DNA of 64,000 nucleotides from Ganoderma boninense (lineage: Eukaryota; Basidiomycota; Agaricomycetes; Polyporales; Polyporaceae), in assembly GCA_002900995.3 (NCBI GenBank), contig CM035305.1, forward strand, positions 4,014,467 through 4,078,466. The letters are read 5' to 3'. Position 1 is the first letter of the stretch; every line of letters starts with the position of its first letter. A program made the position numbers and the translations under genes. Under the pieces are notes generated by a model that saw only the letters and a program-made list of their open reading frames with translations, was not told the origin of the DNA and did no database searches. Below are positions 44,066-54,714 of the stretch, one piece after another.

Positions 44066-44568
44066 CAGTGTTCACTGGGCAGTAACACATCAGTAACACT
44101 GAGTCACACCATGTGGCAGTGGTGAGCCGTGGATGAAGCCAACCTTAGGATATGTCTATGCTCCCCAGATGTGCCAGTGCCAAGACTTTCTCAAAGATTC
44201 TATGTATGCCTGGGCAACCCCCAGAGTAACCCAAATATTGGTAAGTCTGATGCCAATGCCTATGGTATCAAAAGCATATATGCCATATACACTTTGAATG
44301 TTTACAAAGTCCATGTCATAGTCCTTATTGTGTCAGCTCTCATTTGTGTACTAGCCTTTCATTATAGTGAGTTATATCATTTGCATCCTAGAGAGTCCAT
44401 TCTAATAGAGCCTATGTCAGCTTGTGTTATAAATGTTACCACATACAATGCAGCCTACTCTCTCTATCCACAGACCACATTTAAGCACTGAGATGCTCTT
44501 ACTTTGAAAGTAGAGCCTCAACTGAAACGGGCTCTAGCAAAGTATGCTTGTTGTGGCTCAGCTATGCT

Positions 44569-45034
44569 TATTACAACTGGCTGTCAAGTAAGATCAGGGA
44601 GGAGGCTTACAAGACAAGCAAGGGTGTCAATGAGCACTTATGCAGTGAGAGCAGAGCAGGGCTTGACAGTCAGGTTGGAGACAAGATGTATTGAGCAAGT
44701 AACTAACAAGCAAGAATCCAGCGAGGCTTACCTGGAGACAAGAGGTCAAAACTGAGGTCTCCAAGTAGCAAAGTACAGGCCTTATATACATATAAATATA
44801 ATAGACAATGGGAACTGGGGACAATAGGTAGTTATGGACACGGGAACCAGTGGGAGAACAGTGGTATGTAGTACAATGATGATAGGAACAATAGGGTAAT
44901 AGGAGTTATTGTACTCGAGAACAAGGGACGGGTTTGCTAAACAATGGAGGACAATAAGGACGACACGGGAGGCAAACTGTCCAAAAAGGGAAAGAGAGAC
45001 ACTGGGGTAGGTGCTGAGTGGGCCATTCATGAGA
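44569..45034 (-). repeat. Solo LTR, B family, CpG-depleted (copy 2 of 6430)
   Basis: The 466 bases match 6430-6889, including the same TATTAC start, so the insertion and most of its CpG loss predate the duplication. The other end reads GAGA instead of GACA. Confidence 0.87.
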
Positions 45035-46527
45035 CTGATTGAGCTTTTATCCTGCCCATGTATCTCTCAGACTATTCTTTTCTTCAAACATTTTTCAATC
45101 TCAACATGGTTAACTTCAGCATCTCTATTACTCAATTGGCCTTGCGCCTGAGTGCACATCTACAGTCTGATTTGTGATAAGCTGCTTTATGATGACCCTG
45201 ACTATTGTGGGCCTAACATTCACTAAGGTCACTTGGTTGAAGAAGGCCATGGGCTGGCAGATCTGATTAATAGGTGTGTAGTAAATTGCATAATATAGGC
45301 TGCATTAATATTATCTTGAAGTTGTGAATAAGATGTGCATTCTTACTGGGCTTGTAATAGATGTAAATTCTATAACAACACTGGACTATTGCACCTCCAT
45401 ATCACAGACTATATATGGTATACATTACTCAACTGAAACAGTAAGCAATCAATTATAAATGGAGACCTTTCTCCAAGACTGAGCATCTATGTCTCATAGG
45501 GAGTTCCTTGTTCAACCAAAATTGAATCATAAGACCAATTAGAGTAATCCGTACATCATCAATCAGGATAACAAAGGCAGTGTTTACTCGATAACAGTTT
45601 AACCCTAGAGTTTGTATTGTGGCAGTGGCCCTAACCCCAGACTAGGGTCAATTCAGTAAGTAAATATTGTAGTCTTTGATTACATAACTCTAGAGGGATG
45701 GTAAGCTGAGTATGAAATATATTCCCACATCACAGATCAGTGTTACAAGCGCCCTCTGCAAAATGTAGCCTATAAGAACGATTTCTTCATACCTCATCAA
45801 TTGTAACCAAACAATTGCCCTCTCATCCACTCAATCACAGTATTTACTAGCAGTCATTTCTCTAGTTGGTTATATTGACTACTACATGTGTGCCATCTAA
45901 TCATGAATGTTAATATTAGCCTTAAGTCTGCCAGAGCAACATGAGGGCATATCTTATGTATAATAAAACAAATCCAATGGAATGAAGCAACACATGTGAT
46001 GCACTGAATACCTTTGCCAAGTCTTCAGATCAATGTACATCATGATCACCATGTACATCCTATCCAGCCTTGCCTTTCTAATCTGAATCTCCTAGTTCTT
46101 CAGCATGGCATGCTCAGCTGTACGTGAGCACAGGTGAGAGGGATGGTCTACTTATTGACAACCTAGAGGTCCTTGCTAGGTAACAGCTCCACAAGAAAAG
46201 GAGGCTCTTGAGATCCCCAGTACACCTCATGATTGATTACAGTGACAACTATTAATTGAACAAATGTATTAGCTCCTACATAAAAATTGAGATGAACATT
46301 TTTAATCTCAGGCACTTAAGCTCATCTATGGCACCCTTTGCAATTGTGGTGAGGCCCAGTGTAATCTAGCATTGATTGTTAAACTCCTCTTTTGCAAGTT
46401 GGAAAGCATCAACAGTGCTCTTAGTCTTGCTATGCTCGACCAGTGCTTGTGCATTGCAGAGTGCACACTGTGCTTTATTTAATTGAGCAAGAGCGGCATT
46501 CTGGCAATCAACACTATAGCACATGCC

Positions 46528-46806
46528 TCAGATGCAAGTCATGTTCAAGTAGTTAACATTAAAACAGTGGAGTTGTTCTGGGGTAAGGTGATCATCCTCA
46601 ACCACTGTGGTGAGGATGTGACAAAAATAGATGAAGAGGTCATTGGGGTATAGAGCACCTGAGGATAAGCCAGTAATGAGGGTGAGGGACTTTTGGGTGA
46701 GGAAGATGGTGCCTCTTGCATTGAGTGCATCTTTGAAACTAATAGTCCCTGCAATGGCAATGTAGTTGATGCCATTGGTGACTAGAGATGGGCAATAGCT
46801 GTAAGG
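46528..46806 (-). pseudogene. Unrecognised gene fragment, copy 2
   Basis: It is the same minus-strand frame as in copy 1 (8400-8661): INYIAIAGTISFKDALNARG, LTLITGLSSGALYPNDLF, ending LNMTCI. It has only conservative differences from copy 1, and is again cut by an LTR (46807). Family unknown. Confidence 0.4.
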
Positions 46807-47266
46807 TGTTACAACTGGCTGTCGAGTAAGATCAGGGAGGAGGCTTATGAGATGAGCCAGGGCATCGACAAGCACTTGTGTAGCGAGAGCGGAGCAGGTC
46901 TCGACAGTCAGGCTGGAGACAAGATGCATTGAGTGAGTAACTAACGAGCGAGAATACAGTGAGGCTTACCTGGAGACAAGAGGTCAAAACTGAGGTCTCC
47001 AGGTAGCGAAGTATAGGCCTTATATACATGTAACAGACAATAAGAACCAGGGACAATAGGTAACTATGGACATGGGAACCAGTGGAAGAACAATGGTATG
47101 TAGTACAATGACGACAGGAACAATGGGTAACAGGAGTTATTGTACTGCGAGAACAAGGGACGGGTTTGCTAAACAACGGAGGACAATAAGGACGATGCGG
47201 GAGGCAAACAGTCCAAAAAAGGAAAGAGAGATGCTGGGGTAGGTGCCGAGCATGCCGTTCATGACA
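46807..47266 (-). repeat. LTR, B family, younger insertion in copy 2
   Basis: The 460-base LTR is complete (TGTTACAACTGG...TTCATGACA) and its second half keeps more CpG and fresh-type sequence (TACTGCGAGAACAAGG) than the LTR at 8662. It is followed without a break by part of another LTR. Confidence 0.88.
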
Positions 47267-47459
47267 GGAACCAGTGGGGAGAACAATGGTATGTAGTACA
47301 ATGACGATGGGAACAATGGGTAACTAGAGTTATTGTACTCTGAGAACAAGGGACGGGTTTGCTAAACAATAGAGGACAATAAGGATGACACAGGAGGCAA
47401 ACTGTCCGAAGGGGGAAAGGGAGACGCCGGGGTAGGTGCTGAGCGTACGGTTCATGACA
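47267..47459 (-). repeat. Partial LTR fused to the preceding one
   Basis: These 193 bases repeat the last part of the LTR from GGAACCAGTGG to TTCATGACA and share the private variants of the copy 1 LTR (TACTCTGAGAACAAGG, CAATAGAGGACAATAAGG). So the original LTR was joined to a second one, by insertion or unequal recombination, in copy 2 only. Confidence 0.88.
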
Positions 47460-47701
47460 AATGGTTAAGACTAGTAGACTAACCTCAATGAGTTAGTACT
47501 GCTACTTAACTATACTTAGATTATAACCAGATCAAGAAACTCTGGAGAACCACCTAGAGAGCCAAAGAACCACCTAGAAAGGAGCAGAAAAAAAACAGCT
47601 GCAAAGCTTAGCAGACAAGCCAACACAGGGAAAAGAGATAAATAAACTAATACAAGGACAGGGGGAAGGAGAGAAGCCAACACACTCTATCGTCAGCTAG
47701 C

Positions 47702-49226
47702 ATGCCCCAACTCAGCATCACTCTCCAAACTGTCCTCACCCTACTCCACCCTCCTACACACTTTGCCTGGTTTAGTCATATCTGCAATATGGTGAACTCC
47801 AACTCAAGCAAGCCTTTTATCTAGGAGGAGGGTGCACTCACTGTCCAGGCCAACAACACCTATATAGCAGAGAATATGGTTAGGTCTTGGAACCCTAGCC
47901 AGAGGGTTGACATATATGTCACTGAAGACACTGACCTATTCATTGGCAATTGTACCTGCTACAGACATGGTGTGCTCTTCTTTGAGGAGGTGCCTCACAT
48001 CTCTGCTCCTCCCTCTCCACCGCTGCTGCCTGTCCCAGCTGCCACACCAGTGAGCATGGATATGGCTATAGGCATACGTTGTACCAGATCCCAGCACCTC
48101 CCTCTCCACTGCCTCTTGTTGGTGCCATGATTAAGTGGGCCAGGGCTGAGAACCTCACAGGCAGAGTCACACCTGTTGGAGAGAGCTCAGGTGAGTCACT
48201 CATGTTTGCAAGAGCACTCATGATTGCACTCACTGAGGCATTGGTGCAAGTGTTAGCCACCTCAGTGGTAAACACTCTTCTACCCTATGAGATACTGGAG
48301 AGAACCCCCAAGACTGCTAATGAAGAAGCACCAGTCAATGCCACTAGAGAAGAGAAGAATGATGAAGATGAACTGGAGTATATAGAGTTGCAGTACACAG
48401 CTACTCTTGAGCCTGACAAAGCCCCTACTCTCATTAGTGTCCTTGCCACAGATGGAGAACAGGACTATGAGATCATCAATGTTGATGAACTTGATACGAG
48501 TGAGGATGAGGATATGGGTGATGAAGATGAAGAGCTTACCAGTGCTGCTACGCTGTGGTACAACTTCTGCACCCATAGTACCTTGTCCAACAAAGTCATG
48601 TACAACATAACAGATGACCCCTTCCCAGACTGTGCCAACCTGGCACTATGAGGAGCTGAGGCTGCCAACCTCAAGCTACTCCTTACTCAGCCTTCAAAGT
48701 ATTGGAACAAGGCTGACTAGGTCATCATCAAAGCAGCCATCTAGTCACTTCACTGTGCCCTCAAAAGTGGGGTCAGCTATGGTAAAACTCCTCAGATGCA
48801 CCCTGTCCACAGCTTCTAAAGACCCCCCCAGATGGAGAGTAAAGTGCTGCACTAAGTGAAAGAGTTTTGGTTCAGCCTTTTGTACAAGAAGTGAAGGGCT
48901 GGGTTGTATCTAAAGGGCCCCTAGTTTGTCCCATAGCTATGCCTTGTATGATAGAAAAGCACTCAGTGCACTGCAATGGTGAGTGGTTCAAAAAGCCTCA
49001 AAAGAGCACGAGCATGCCTGAGACACAGCCTAAAAGGGCACTCCACTATCCAAAAAGCTACCTGACAGCTCAAGAAGGGGCCAAGGGTGAGCATGTCTTC
49101 TGCCCTGCTCAGGGTGGAACTGAGAACAAGGAAGAAGCATCAGCAAAAGTGCAAAACGCTCGGGCAAGATTGGCGCAATCAGTTCTGGGACCCCAAATTG
49201 GGACAGATTGTGTCTGAAGCCAAGTG
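47702..49226 (+). pseudogene. Unknown gene with acidic region, duplication copy 2 (better preserved)
   Basis: It starts MPQLSITLQTVLTLLHPP at 47701 and follows copy 1, but the second early TAG is CAG and the GGG near 48139 is intact, so 48079-48651 reads as one frame of 190 codons: MYQIPAPPSPLPLVGAMIKW, GESSGESLMFARALMIALTE, and the acidic DELDTSEDEDMGDEDEELTS. The frame ends in NLAL and TGA; the downstream part has the same stops as copy 1. Family unknown. Confidence 0.45.
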
Positions 49227-50404
49227 AAGCTGATTGAGCAAGATTGGCAAAATTGCTTTGCTAGATCCTGTTCTTACGCCCTCTGAGCGGGCGCCAGTCT
49301 CTTTGCTAAAATGCTTTACTAGACTCATAAAACACTATGGTCAAGCTTTCACTAAGCCGTCTTAGTTGTATCCATACAATTCAGCCCCATAGGCATCTGG
49401 GAACGACAATGACAAAGGGCGCACCACCTAATCTAGGCGGTCCTGATTTAGCCCCGGTGTCTCAACACGTGCCAGACCCCCCACAAAATCAGTTGCTCTC
49501 TCCCAGTGTTCTGCCTCACACCTTCTCCTCCAACCACCACCTCCTTGGCCTCAATTGTCTTCCTGTTTCCCTCTTCAACATTGATCTGGGTGGTATGGCT
49601 CTCTAAAATAGTATGCGGTTCTCGTTTAGTGTGACTTTGAGTGCACAGCGAGGTACATTTCTGCTTGAAACAGGTTATACGCGGGTATATGCGGATATAT
49701 GCAGTCTTGGGACGCACGGGTAAATGGTATATTGTATCTTTCGTGCCCATGGAGTGGTGTGGGTGGTCTATACAGGTGCGTCGAAGTGTTGGTTCAGAGC
49801 TCGCTGACTTGGCAGCCCGAGCCCATCCCCAAAGGTGAGTCTTCCTTGTCCTCCTGTCGCCGCCAATGATTTGTCTCCCCCTCTGGGCTTGCATCTTCGC
49901 CCATCCCTCTTTCCCATCTTGGTCTTTCTTACACCCCTCCACTATTGGCAGTACAGATCCTCTCCTAGTCGCGCCCGTTTGCCTGAGGTTGCTAGCATGT
50001 TTCCTTGACCCCTACTAGTCAAGAAAGTCAATAGGTTATGTACTACCCTTCGTCGTAGCTGAACGTAATATATTTCGTCTCTGGAATTTAATTCTGAGTG
50101 ATATTAGCTTGAGGTGGACCTACATCTGTCCAAGCCTGTGCAATTCAACCTGATTGACTGGCTTCGAATACGTTTACCATGATCTAACAGAGCACGTGTG
50201 TCAATCAGCTTCAATTGGGTCAGTCGTGCTCAAGCTCGTTCAGTCACACTTTTCAGACACTCTTGGGCTTGAGCAGGATTTGATGTAACTCAAGGGGTTT
50301 GTCATACAAAATTGGGTCACTCAGATTGACTCTAGTGCAGCGTATTTGAGTCCACCGAAGCCCGTACATTATGCACTTTTGCTAATGAGTTGTTTTATTC
50401 TCAT
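49227..50404. other. Intergenic stretch without recognisable gene
   Basis: I see no credible gene. Open frames are short and lack homology I can name. It begins with the sequence that originally followed the duplication and ends at the Harbinger-like relic. The interval 50100-50340 has several GTCACTCAG/TTCAGTCACA-like imperfect repeats without clear unit. Confidence 0.5.
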
Positions 50405-51475
50405 CTGAGGAGGAAACGGATGAGGATGAAGATGAGGTTGATCAGTTAGATGGATCTGATGATGTTGTGGGGTCTGGGGAGGAAGGCAGTGACTTGGAGG
50501 ATGGCGATGCCAGCAGCTCGGATATGGACTTGTTGGACATAGGGCCTGTGCCGGCAAAGCACCTAGTGAGTTTATTCTTTCTCTTTCTATATCTCATGCA
50601 TTCAATGTGGTGCAGGCCACTCCGGTAGCCCCTTAAAAGCACAAATCCCCCCTGCCTCTGAGAGCACTGTTAAGAAACCTTGTGTTTCCCAAGATGCTGC
50701 AGTGCTCCAAGGTGTTGAAGGGCAACTTGGTGAAATAAACACCATGCTGCATGCATTCCTCATGGCAGTGTCATGAACGGCACGCTCAGCACCTACCCCG
50801 GCGTCTCTCTTTGCCTTTTCAGACAGTTGGCCTCCCATGTCGTCCTTATTGTCCTCCATTGTTTAGCAAACCCGTCCCTTGTTCTCGAGTACAATAACTC
50901 CTGTTACCCTATTGTTCCTATCATCATTGTACTACATACCACTGTTCTCCTACTGGTTCCCATGTCCATAACTACCTATTGTCCCCAGTTCCCATTGTCT
51001 ATTATATTTATATGTATATAAGGCCTGTACTTTGCTACTTGGAGACCTCAGTTTTGACCTCTTGTCTCCAGGTAAGCCTCGCTGGATTCTTGCTTGTTAG
51101 TTACTTGCTTAATACATCTTGTCTCCAGCCTGACTGTTGAGCCCTGCTCCGCTCTCGCTACACAAGTGCTCATCAACGCCCTTGCTCGTCTTGTAAGCCT
51201 CCTCTCTGATCTTACTTGACAGCCAGTTGTAACAGGCAGAGGCAACTGGCTCAGGAGCAGCAGGGCACACTGTCCTGCTCACTCCACAATGCAAGCAGCA
51301 GGCTATGTGCTGTGGCAGCCGTGCTCAACAGCTTAAAACTCATCTTGACAATGACAAGCTTGTTTCTCTTTTGAATGTGTTTGAGAAGGATGGGAGTGCT
51401 GCAGACGCATACTTGGTAATTGAATGGGATGGGTTGCGCAAGGCATGGGTAGAGAAAAAATTGGATGGTTATTAG
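50405..51475 (+). pseudogene. Probable PIF/Harbinger accessory protein (Myb-like ORF), split by a solo LTR
   Basis: An acidic stretch (EEETDEDEDEVDQLDGSDDV) leads to a predicted intron (GTGAGT at about 50565 to GCAG at 50614) and continues as SESTVKKPCVSQDAAVLQGV, GQLGEINTMLHAFLMA. The solo LTR at 50769-51234 interrupts it. After removing the LTR and one GGCAG the frame continues EATGSGAAGHTVLLTPQ, and ends LVIEWDGLRKAWVEKKLDGY and TAG at 51475. An acidic linker followed by a FEKDxxAADAYLxIxxDGLRKAWV C-terminus resembles the second protein of fungal Harbinger elements. The transposase fragment just downstream, in convergent orientation, supports that. The Myb domain itself was not found. Confidence 0.45.
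50769..51234 (+). repeat. Solo LTR, B family, with perfect target duplication
   Basis: The 466-base LTR runs TGTCATGAACGGC...CAGTTGTAACA and is flanked by GGCAG on both sides (50764-50768, 51235-51239). It is the only family member here in plus orientation with both edges intact. A TATATAAGG box lies near 51015. It arose by LTR-LTR recombination of a full element. Confidence 0.95.
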
Positions 51476-51639
51476 ATAGTCCTTTGGTATTACAAAAGGC
51501 TGTGTTCTTGTAATTCTTGCTGATAATCAACCCACATCTCCTCTGCCAACCTATTCCAATACACTGTGGCCCACGCTGTTTTGTGTCGCTTATAGATCCA
51601 ACTGCCAGTCTCCCGTTCTGCACTCCATGTGATGAATTG

Positions 51640-51885
51640 ACAAGGTTGAGCGGAAAGTCATTGATTTTGCCTTTATTGTGCAGTTAAATAAAGTTCTGGA
51701 TTGTGGATAGTCTAGGGAGAATGCAAGCTTGAACAGCCATTCTGAACTCGCAAGGTATAATGAGGATGCGGAAGCACTTTTTTAATATTCCAAAAATCTA
51801 TTCAATAGCATTGCAAAGTTGAGCATGCTGGAGATTGAATAACTCTTTGGCATTGGTGGGTCTAAAAACAACCAAGCAAATAAGT
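51640..51885 (-). pseudogene. PIF/Harbinger transposase, C-terminal fragment
   Basis: The minus strand reads AKELFNLQHAQLCNAIE, stop, IFGILKKCFRILIIPCEFRM, AVQACILPRLSTIQNFI, stop. This is the conserved end of DDE_Tnp_4-type transposases (xxELFNLRHAxxRNVIERIFGVLKxRFxIL...QxxIxxALxxxHNFI), including the third catalytic Glu (IE) directly before a stop. Both in-frame stops are CGA to TGA or TAG-type changes. The N-terminal half is gone, replaced by the LTR-like unit at 51890. Confidence 0.7.
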
Positions 51886-51889
51886 TTAA

Positions 51890-52332
51890 TGTCATGGTTT
51901 TTTGCACCACACTTAGCCTAGCATCTTATCAGGACAAGTTATCTCTCAGTTTATCTTATCTTTCCCTTTATCTTATCTCCCTTTCCTCTATCTCATCTCT
52001 TTCTTTTATCTTATCTCTTTCTCTATCTTATCTGCTTCTTAAATCATTCTCTCACCTGTGACAGGTTCCAGGACCTGCCCTAAACTGATAGTCTGTGCAC
52101 CGTTCCTATGTAGTATATAAAGGGCTGTGATGTGGGATCAAGAACCTCAGATCCTGTCTTCTGTTCTTCCCTCCCTTCCACTGTAGGCAGCCTAACAGCC
52201 CCTGCCCCTCTGCACCTTCTAGTCTAGGCAATCTATCCTCTTCCCTTCTGTTGCCACCCCCTGGGCCCTGTGTGCCCCATCAGTGAGCCCCTTTGTTTGT
52301 TTGTTTGGTGGCACAGTCGATAGGCTGTGACA
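51890..52332 (+). repeat. Candidate LTR of an unknown element
   Basis: The 443-base unit starts TGTCATGG and ends CTGTGACA, has a TATATAAAGG box near 52113 and abuts the broken transposase exactly. It includes a degenerate (YTATC)n tract (51945-52035). No second copy or target duplication is present in the window, so it is only a candidate. A short open frame (MAEMDLAPSSTKVLHLSLTT, 52378-52554) follows it and could be the start of an internal region. Confidence 0.35.
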
Positions 52333-53640
52333 GTATGCAAGGTCGCAGATGCACGTCCCGCACTTGAAAAAGCAAGTATGGCAGAGATGGACCTGGCACC
52401 CAGCAGTACAAAGGTACTGCACCTCTCTCTGACCACCTCTACACAAGAAGATTGGGGCAGACCAGACAGCAGCGTCAACAGTGACACAGCTGAAAAGCTT
52501 TCAAAACTAAGCCAAGGGTGGAAACAGAAGAAAATCTCACCAGAGAAGCGATAACATCTTTACATCACTCGAAGTACAGGCAGCAGGGCTAGAAGAAAGA
52601 GTTGAGACTCACTAGGAGTCTCTAGAGCCCAAGACAAGCCACAACCAGGACACCAATACACTTGCAGCCATACACCAGGAAGCATGGGGAGAGCTTGAAA
52701 AAGGTGAGGTGCTTGAAGTAGGCAGACAGCCCTGTTGAAGCACACAAACAAGGGTAGGAGGGGGCAAGACATATTATTGCAACAACCCCTCAGTACAGGA
52801 GACATCACTCTACACCTTTTGAGCCTACCAAGCATAAAGCTCAGCCTGCCAAGGGGTCCAAAAATTGCCAAAGAAGAGCCATTCAGATGGCAATCAGCTA
52901 TGCCAACGCACTTGTTAGTGCACAAAACCACACCGGGTGGTGTACAGAACTGAGTCCTGCATCAATAGATGCACAGCACCACACCAAGCACACTAGGAGC
53001 CATGTCACTTGACATGGCAAAGCAAAGAGAAGGGGCTGTGTCATTGGACACAGCCAAAGAAGGGAGTCCAGTAGCTATTGAGCCAGGAGGACCTGAGGAC
53101 CAGGAGAGCACATATATACTATGCCAGGCAAGCAGGGTGGTCTGAACATGTAGAATTGATGTCAATTGTTAGCCCGCATAAGGTTTTTTGGTCCTCGTGG
53201 AGGTCCCCTAGCTGCATCATTGGATATGGCTGGAGGACAAGTCTGGTGGCTGTTGAGCCACCAGAATACAAGTGTTGGGCACCAGGGCAGCACAGTGGCA
53301 CACGTTGTCATATACCAAAAGGGATTGGCACATGGACAGGGCTTCTTCTACCAAAGCAAACTATAGGAGAAGCTGAAACCCACACATCTTGTGGCAAGGC
53401 CACCCAACAAAAGAGTTGTGGCATTGGCTTATTTCCATGCAGACATACTGCCTAAAATTCCAGAATGGCATTAACTGGCTTAATATCACCTCATCTACAA
53501 CCAAAACTCTTACTCTCAGCTATGTTCTCTATCTGCTGTCTCTTGCCACAAGAAGGGGCAAACCTGGAATAGTCTACCAGACAAAATATGGGGACACCAA
53601 AAGGTCTCAGATGCTTATAACAAGCACTAGAAGAAGCCTG
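52333..53640. other. Repeat-like non-coding stretch
   Basis: I see no gene. Short phrases recur: TGTGTCATTGGACACAGCCA (53033) and TCATTGGATATGGCTGGAGG (53218) reappear with variation at 55771-55860 (GTCATTGGACATGATGACAA, TTGAACATGGCTGGAGACAA), followed in both places by a GTCTGG.GGCTGTTGAG unit. So 53030-53300 and 55770-55890 belong to one old repeat family of unknown type. Confidence 0.5.
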
Positions 53641-53778
53641 AAACATGTAGGGTCTTTTGAAAGCTTGCTAAAGCATCCTAGAGGTAACTGGAAGGTTTTG
53701 GAACATTTCAGAGGATTTTAGAACAATCTACAAAGTTCTAAGAACATACTAAAAGTGTATTATGTGCTAGAAGCAGAT

Positions 53779-54124
53779 GGAAACTTCTGGAACAAGCCCG
53801 AATACTCCACAAGGCTCTAGAACATTCTAGAATATTCTGCACTCTAGAAAGGGATGGAAATCTCTGGAACAGTCCAGAACATTTTACAAGGCTTGAGAAC
53901 TATCTAGGAGATGCCAGGAGACACCAGAACATTCCAGAAAAAGAAGGATCTGGAAAGCCCAAGAGAGGCATAGAAACAACCAGAACACACTGGAAAGGCC
54001 TTAGAGAAGACCGGAAGAGCATAGAAGTTTCTAAAATGATATGGAACAGTGATTTGTAATCTCATCAAGAACGATTTGTCATGTACTTAGAAGTCTCTGG
54101 AAGCTCTTCAGGACAGTATAAATA
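53779..54124 (+). promoter_or_regulatory. Heat-shock-element cluster upstream of a TATA box
   Basis: HSF binds contiguous inverted nGAAn pentamers. Three clusters are perfect: 53779-53793 (gGAAa cTTCt gGAAc), 53819-53838 (aGAAc aTTCt aGAAt aTTCt) and 53926-53940 (aGAAc aTTCc aGAAa). Single and gapped units fill most of 53690-54100. A TATA box, TATAAATA, follows at 54117-54124. The stretch looks like the U3 of an LTR. It precedes the hairpin array at 54232. No downstream gene is recognised except a short ORF at 54715. Confidence 0.6.
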
Positions 54125-54231
54125 CTGGACTGAAAATAGCCCTGGAGAAGCATCTTATCTCATCTCATCCCATTCCAACCACCCACCAGTCTCTCAGCTT
54201 TCCACTACCCCACTCAGCTTGACATCCACCT

Positions 54232-54686
54232 ATTGATCAGCCAGATCAATAAGGGTCAGGTTGGCAGCTAACAAGCAAAAAGGCTTGTTGAAGCTAGTGT
54301 CCTGCACTAGAGGCAAACAGTTGCCTGAGCAAGTGCCACACTAGAGTAGTCACTGGTCAAAGGACCAAACTACACAAGGATCTAGTCAACCGGACTAGAT
54401 TACGAGGATCTGGTCAACTGGACTAGATCACCAAGGATCTGATCAACTGGATCAGATCAACACAGAGCAGACAGTAGCTTGAGCTGTCAAGCAGCTGCTC
54501 ATGCAGTGGTTTGAAACGGCAAAGGCTTGTTTCATACTAAAAGCAGAGTATCTACTGAAGGATACTCAAACCAGGTGTCTCCAACAGACACACACGTACT
54601 AGACAAGAGGACAGACACAGCACCCACTACATATAGGGAGAAACTCTGTCCATTCAAGCAGTGCCCTACCAGCAAATAGGTAGCAC
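54232..54686 (+). other. Array of about fifteen short perfect hairpins
   Basis: Successive inverted repeats: 54232-54250 ATTGATC/GATCAAT; 54270-54289 AACAAGC/GCTTGTT; 54294-54310 CTAGTG/CACTAG; 54311-54326 AGGCAA/TTGCCT; 54332-54342 AGTG/CACT; 54346-54373 GTAGT+TGGTC/GACCA+ACTAC; 54380-54400 ATCTAGTC/GACTAGAT; 54408-54428 ATCTGGTC/GACTAGAT; 54437-54457 ATCTGATC/GATCAGAT; 54477-54492 GCTTGA/TCAAGC; 54495-54506 CTGC/GCAG; 54512-54534 TGAAAC/GTTTCA; 54546-54567 GAGTATC/GATACTC; 54575-54591 GTGTCT/AGACAC; 54661-54686 GTG+CTACC/GGTAG+CAC. Loops are mostly 3-8 bases. Three of them form a 28-29-base tandem repeat with compensatory stem changes. Confidence 0.7.
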
Positions 54687-54714
54687 TTTACATCTTTGAA
54701 CCCAGCTTCAAGAA

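Larger units (their letters stand above)
44146..49226 (+). repeat. Segmental duplication, copy 2 (about 5.1 kb)
   Basis: It matches 6006-10884 collinearly. At its right end it continues past the point where element E interrupts copy 1 (CCAAGTG, then AAGCTGATTGAGC), so it shows the empty site for that insertion. It is 193 bases longer because of extra LTR sequence at 47267-47459. The interval 45035-46527 is the same non-coding repeat as 6890-8399. Confidence 0.93.

Noticed and set aside
54380..54457. Three 28-29-base repeats resembling a CRISPR array
   Set aside because: Each unit is itself a palindrome with no spacer, the units differ in compensating positions, and the genome is eukaryotic.
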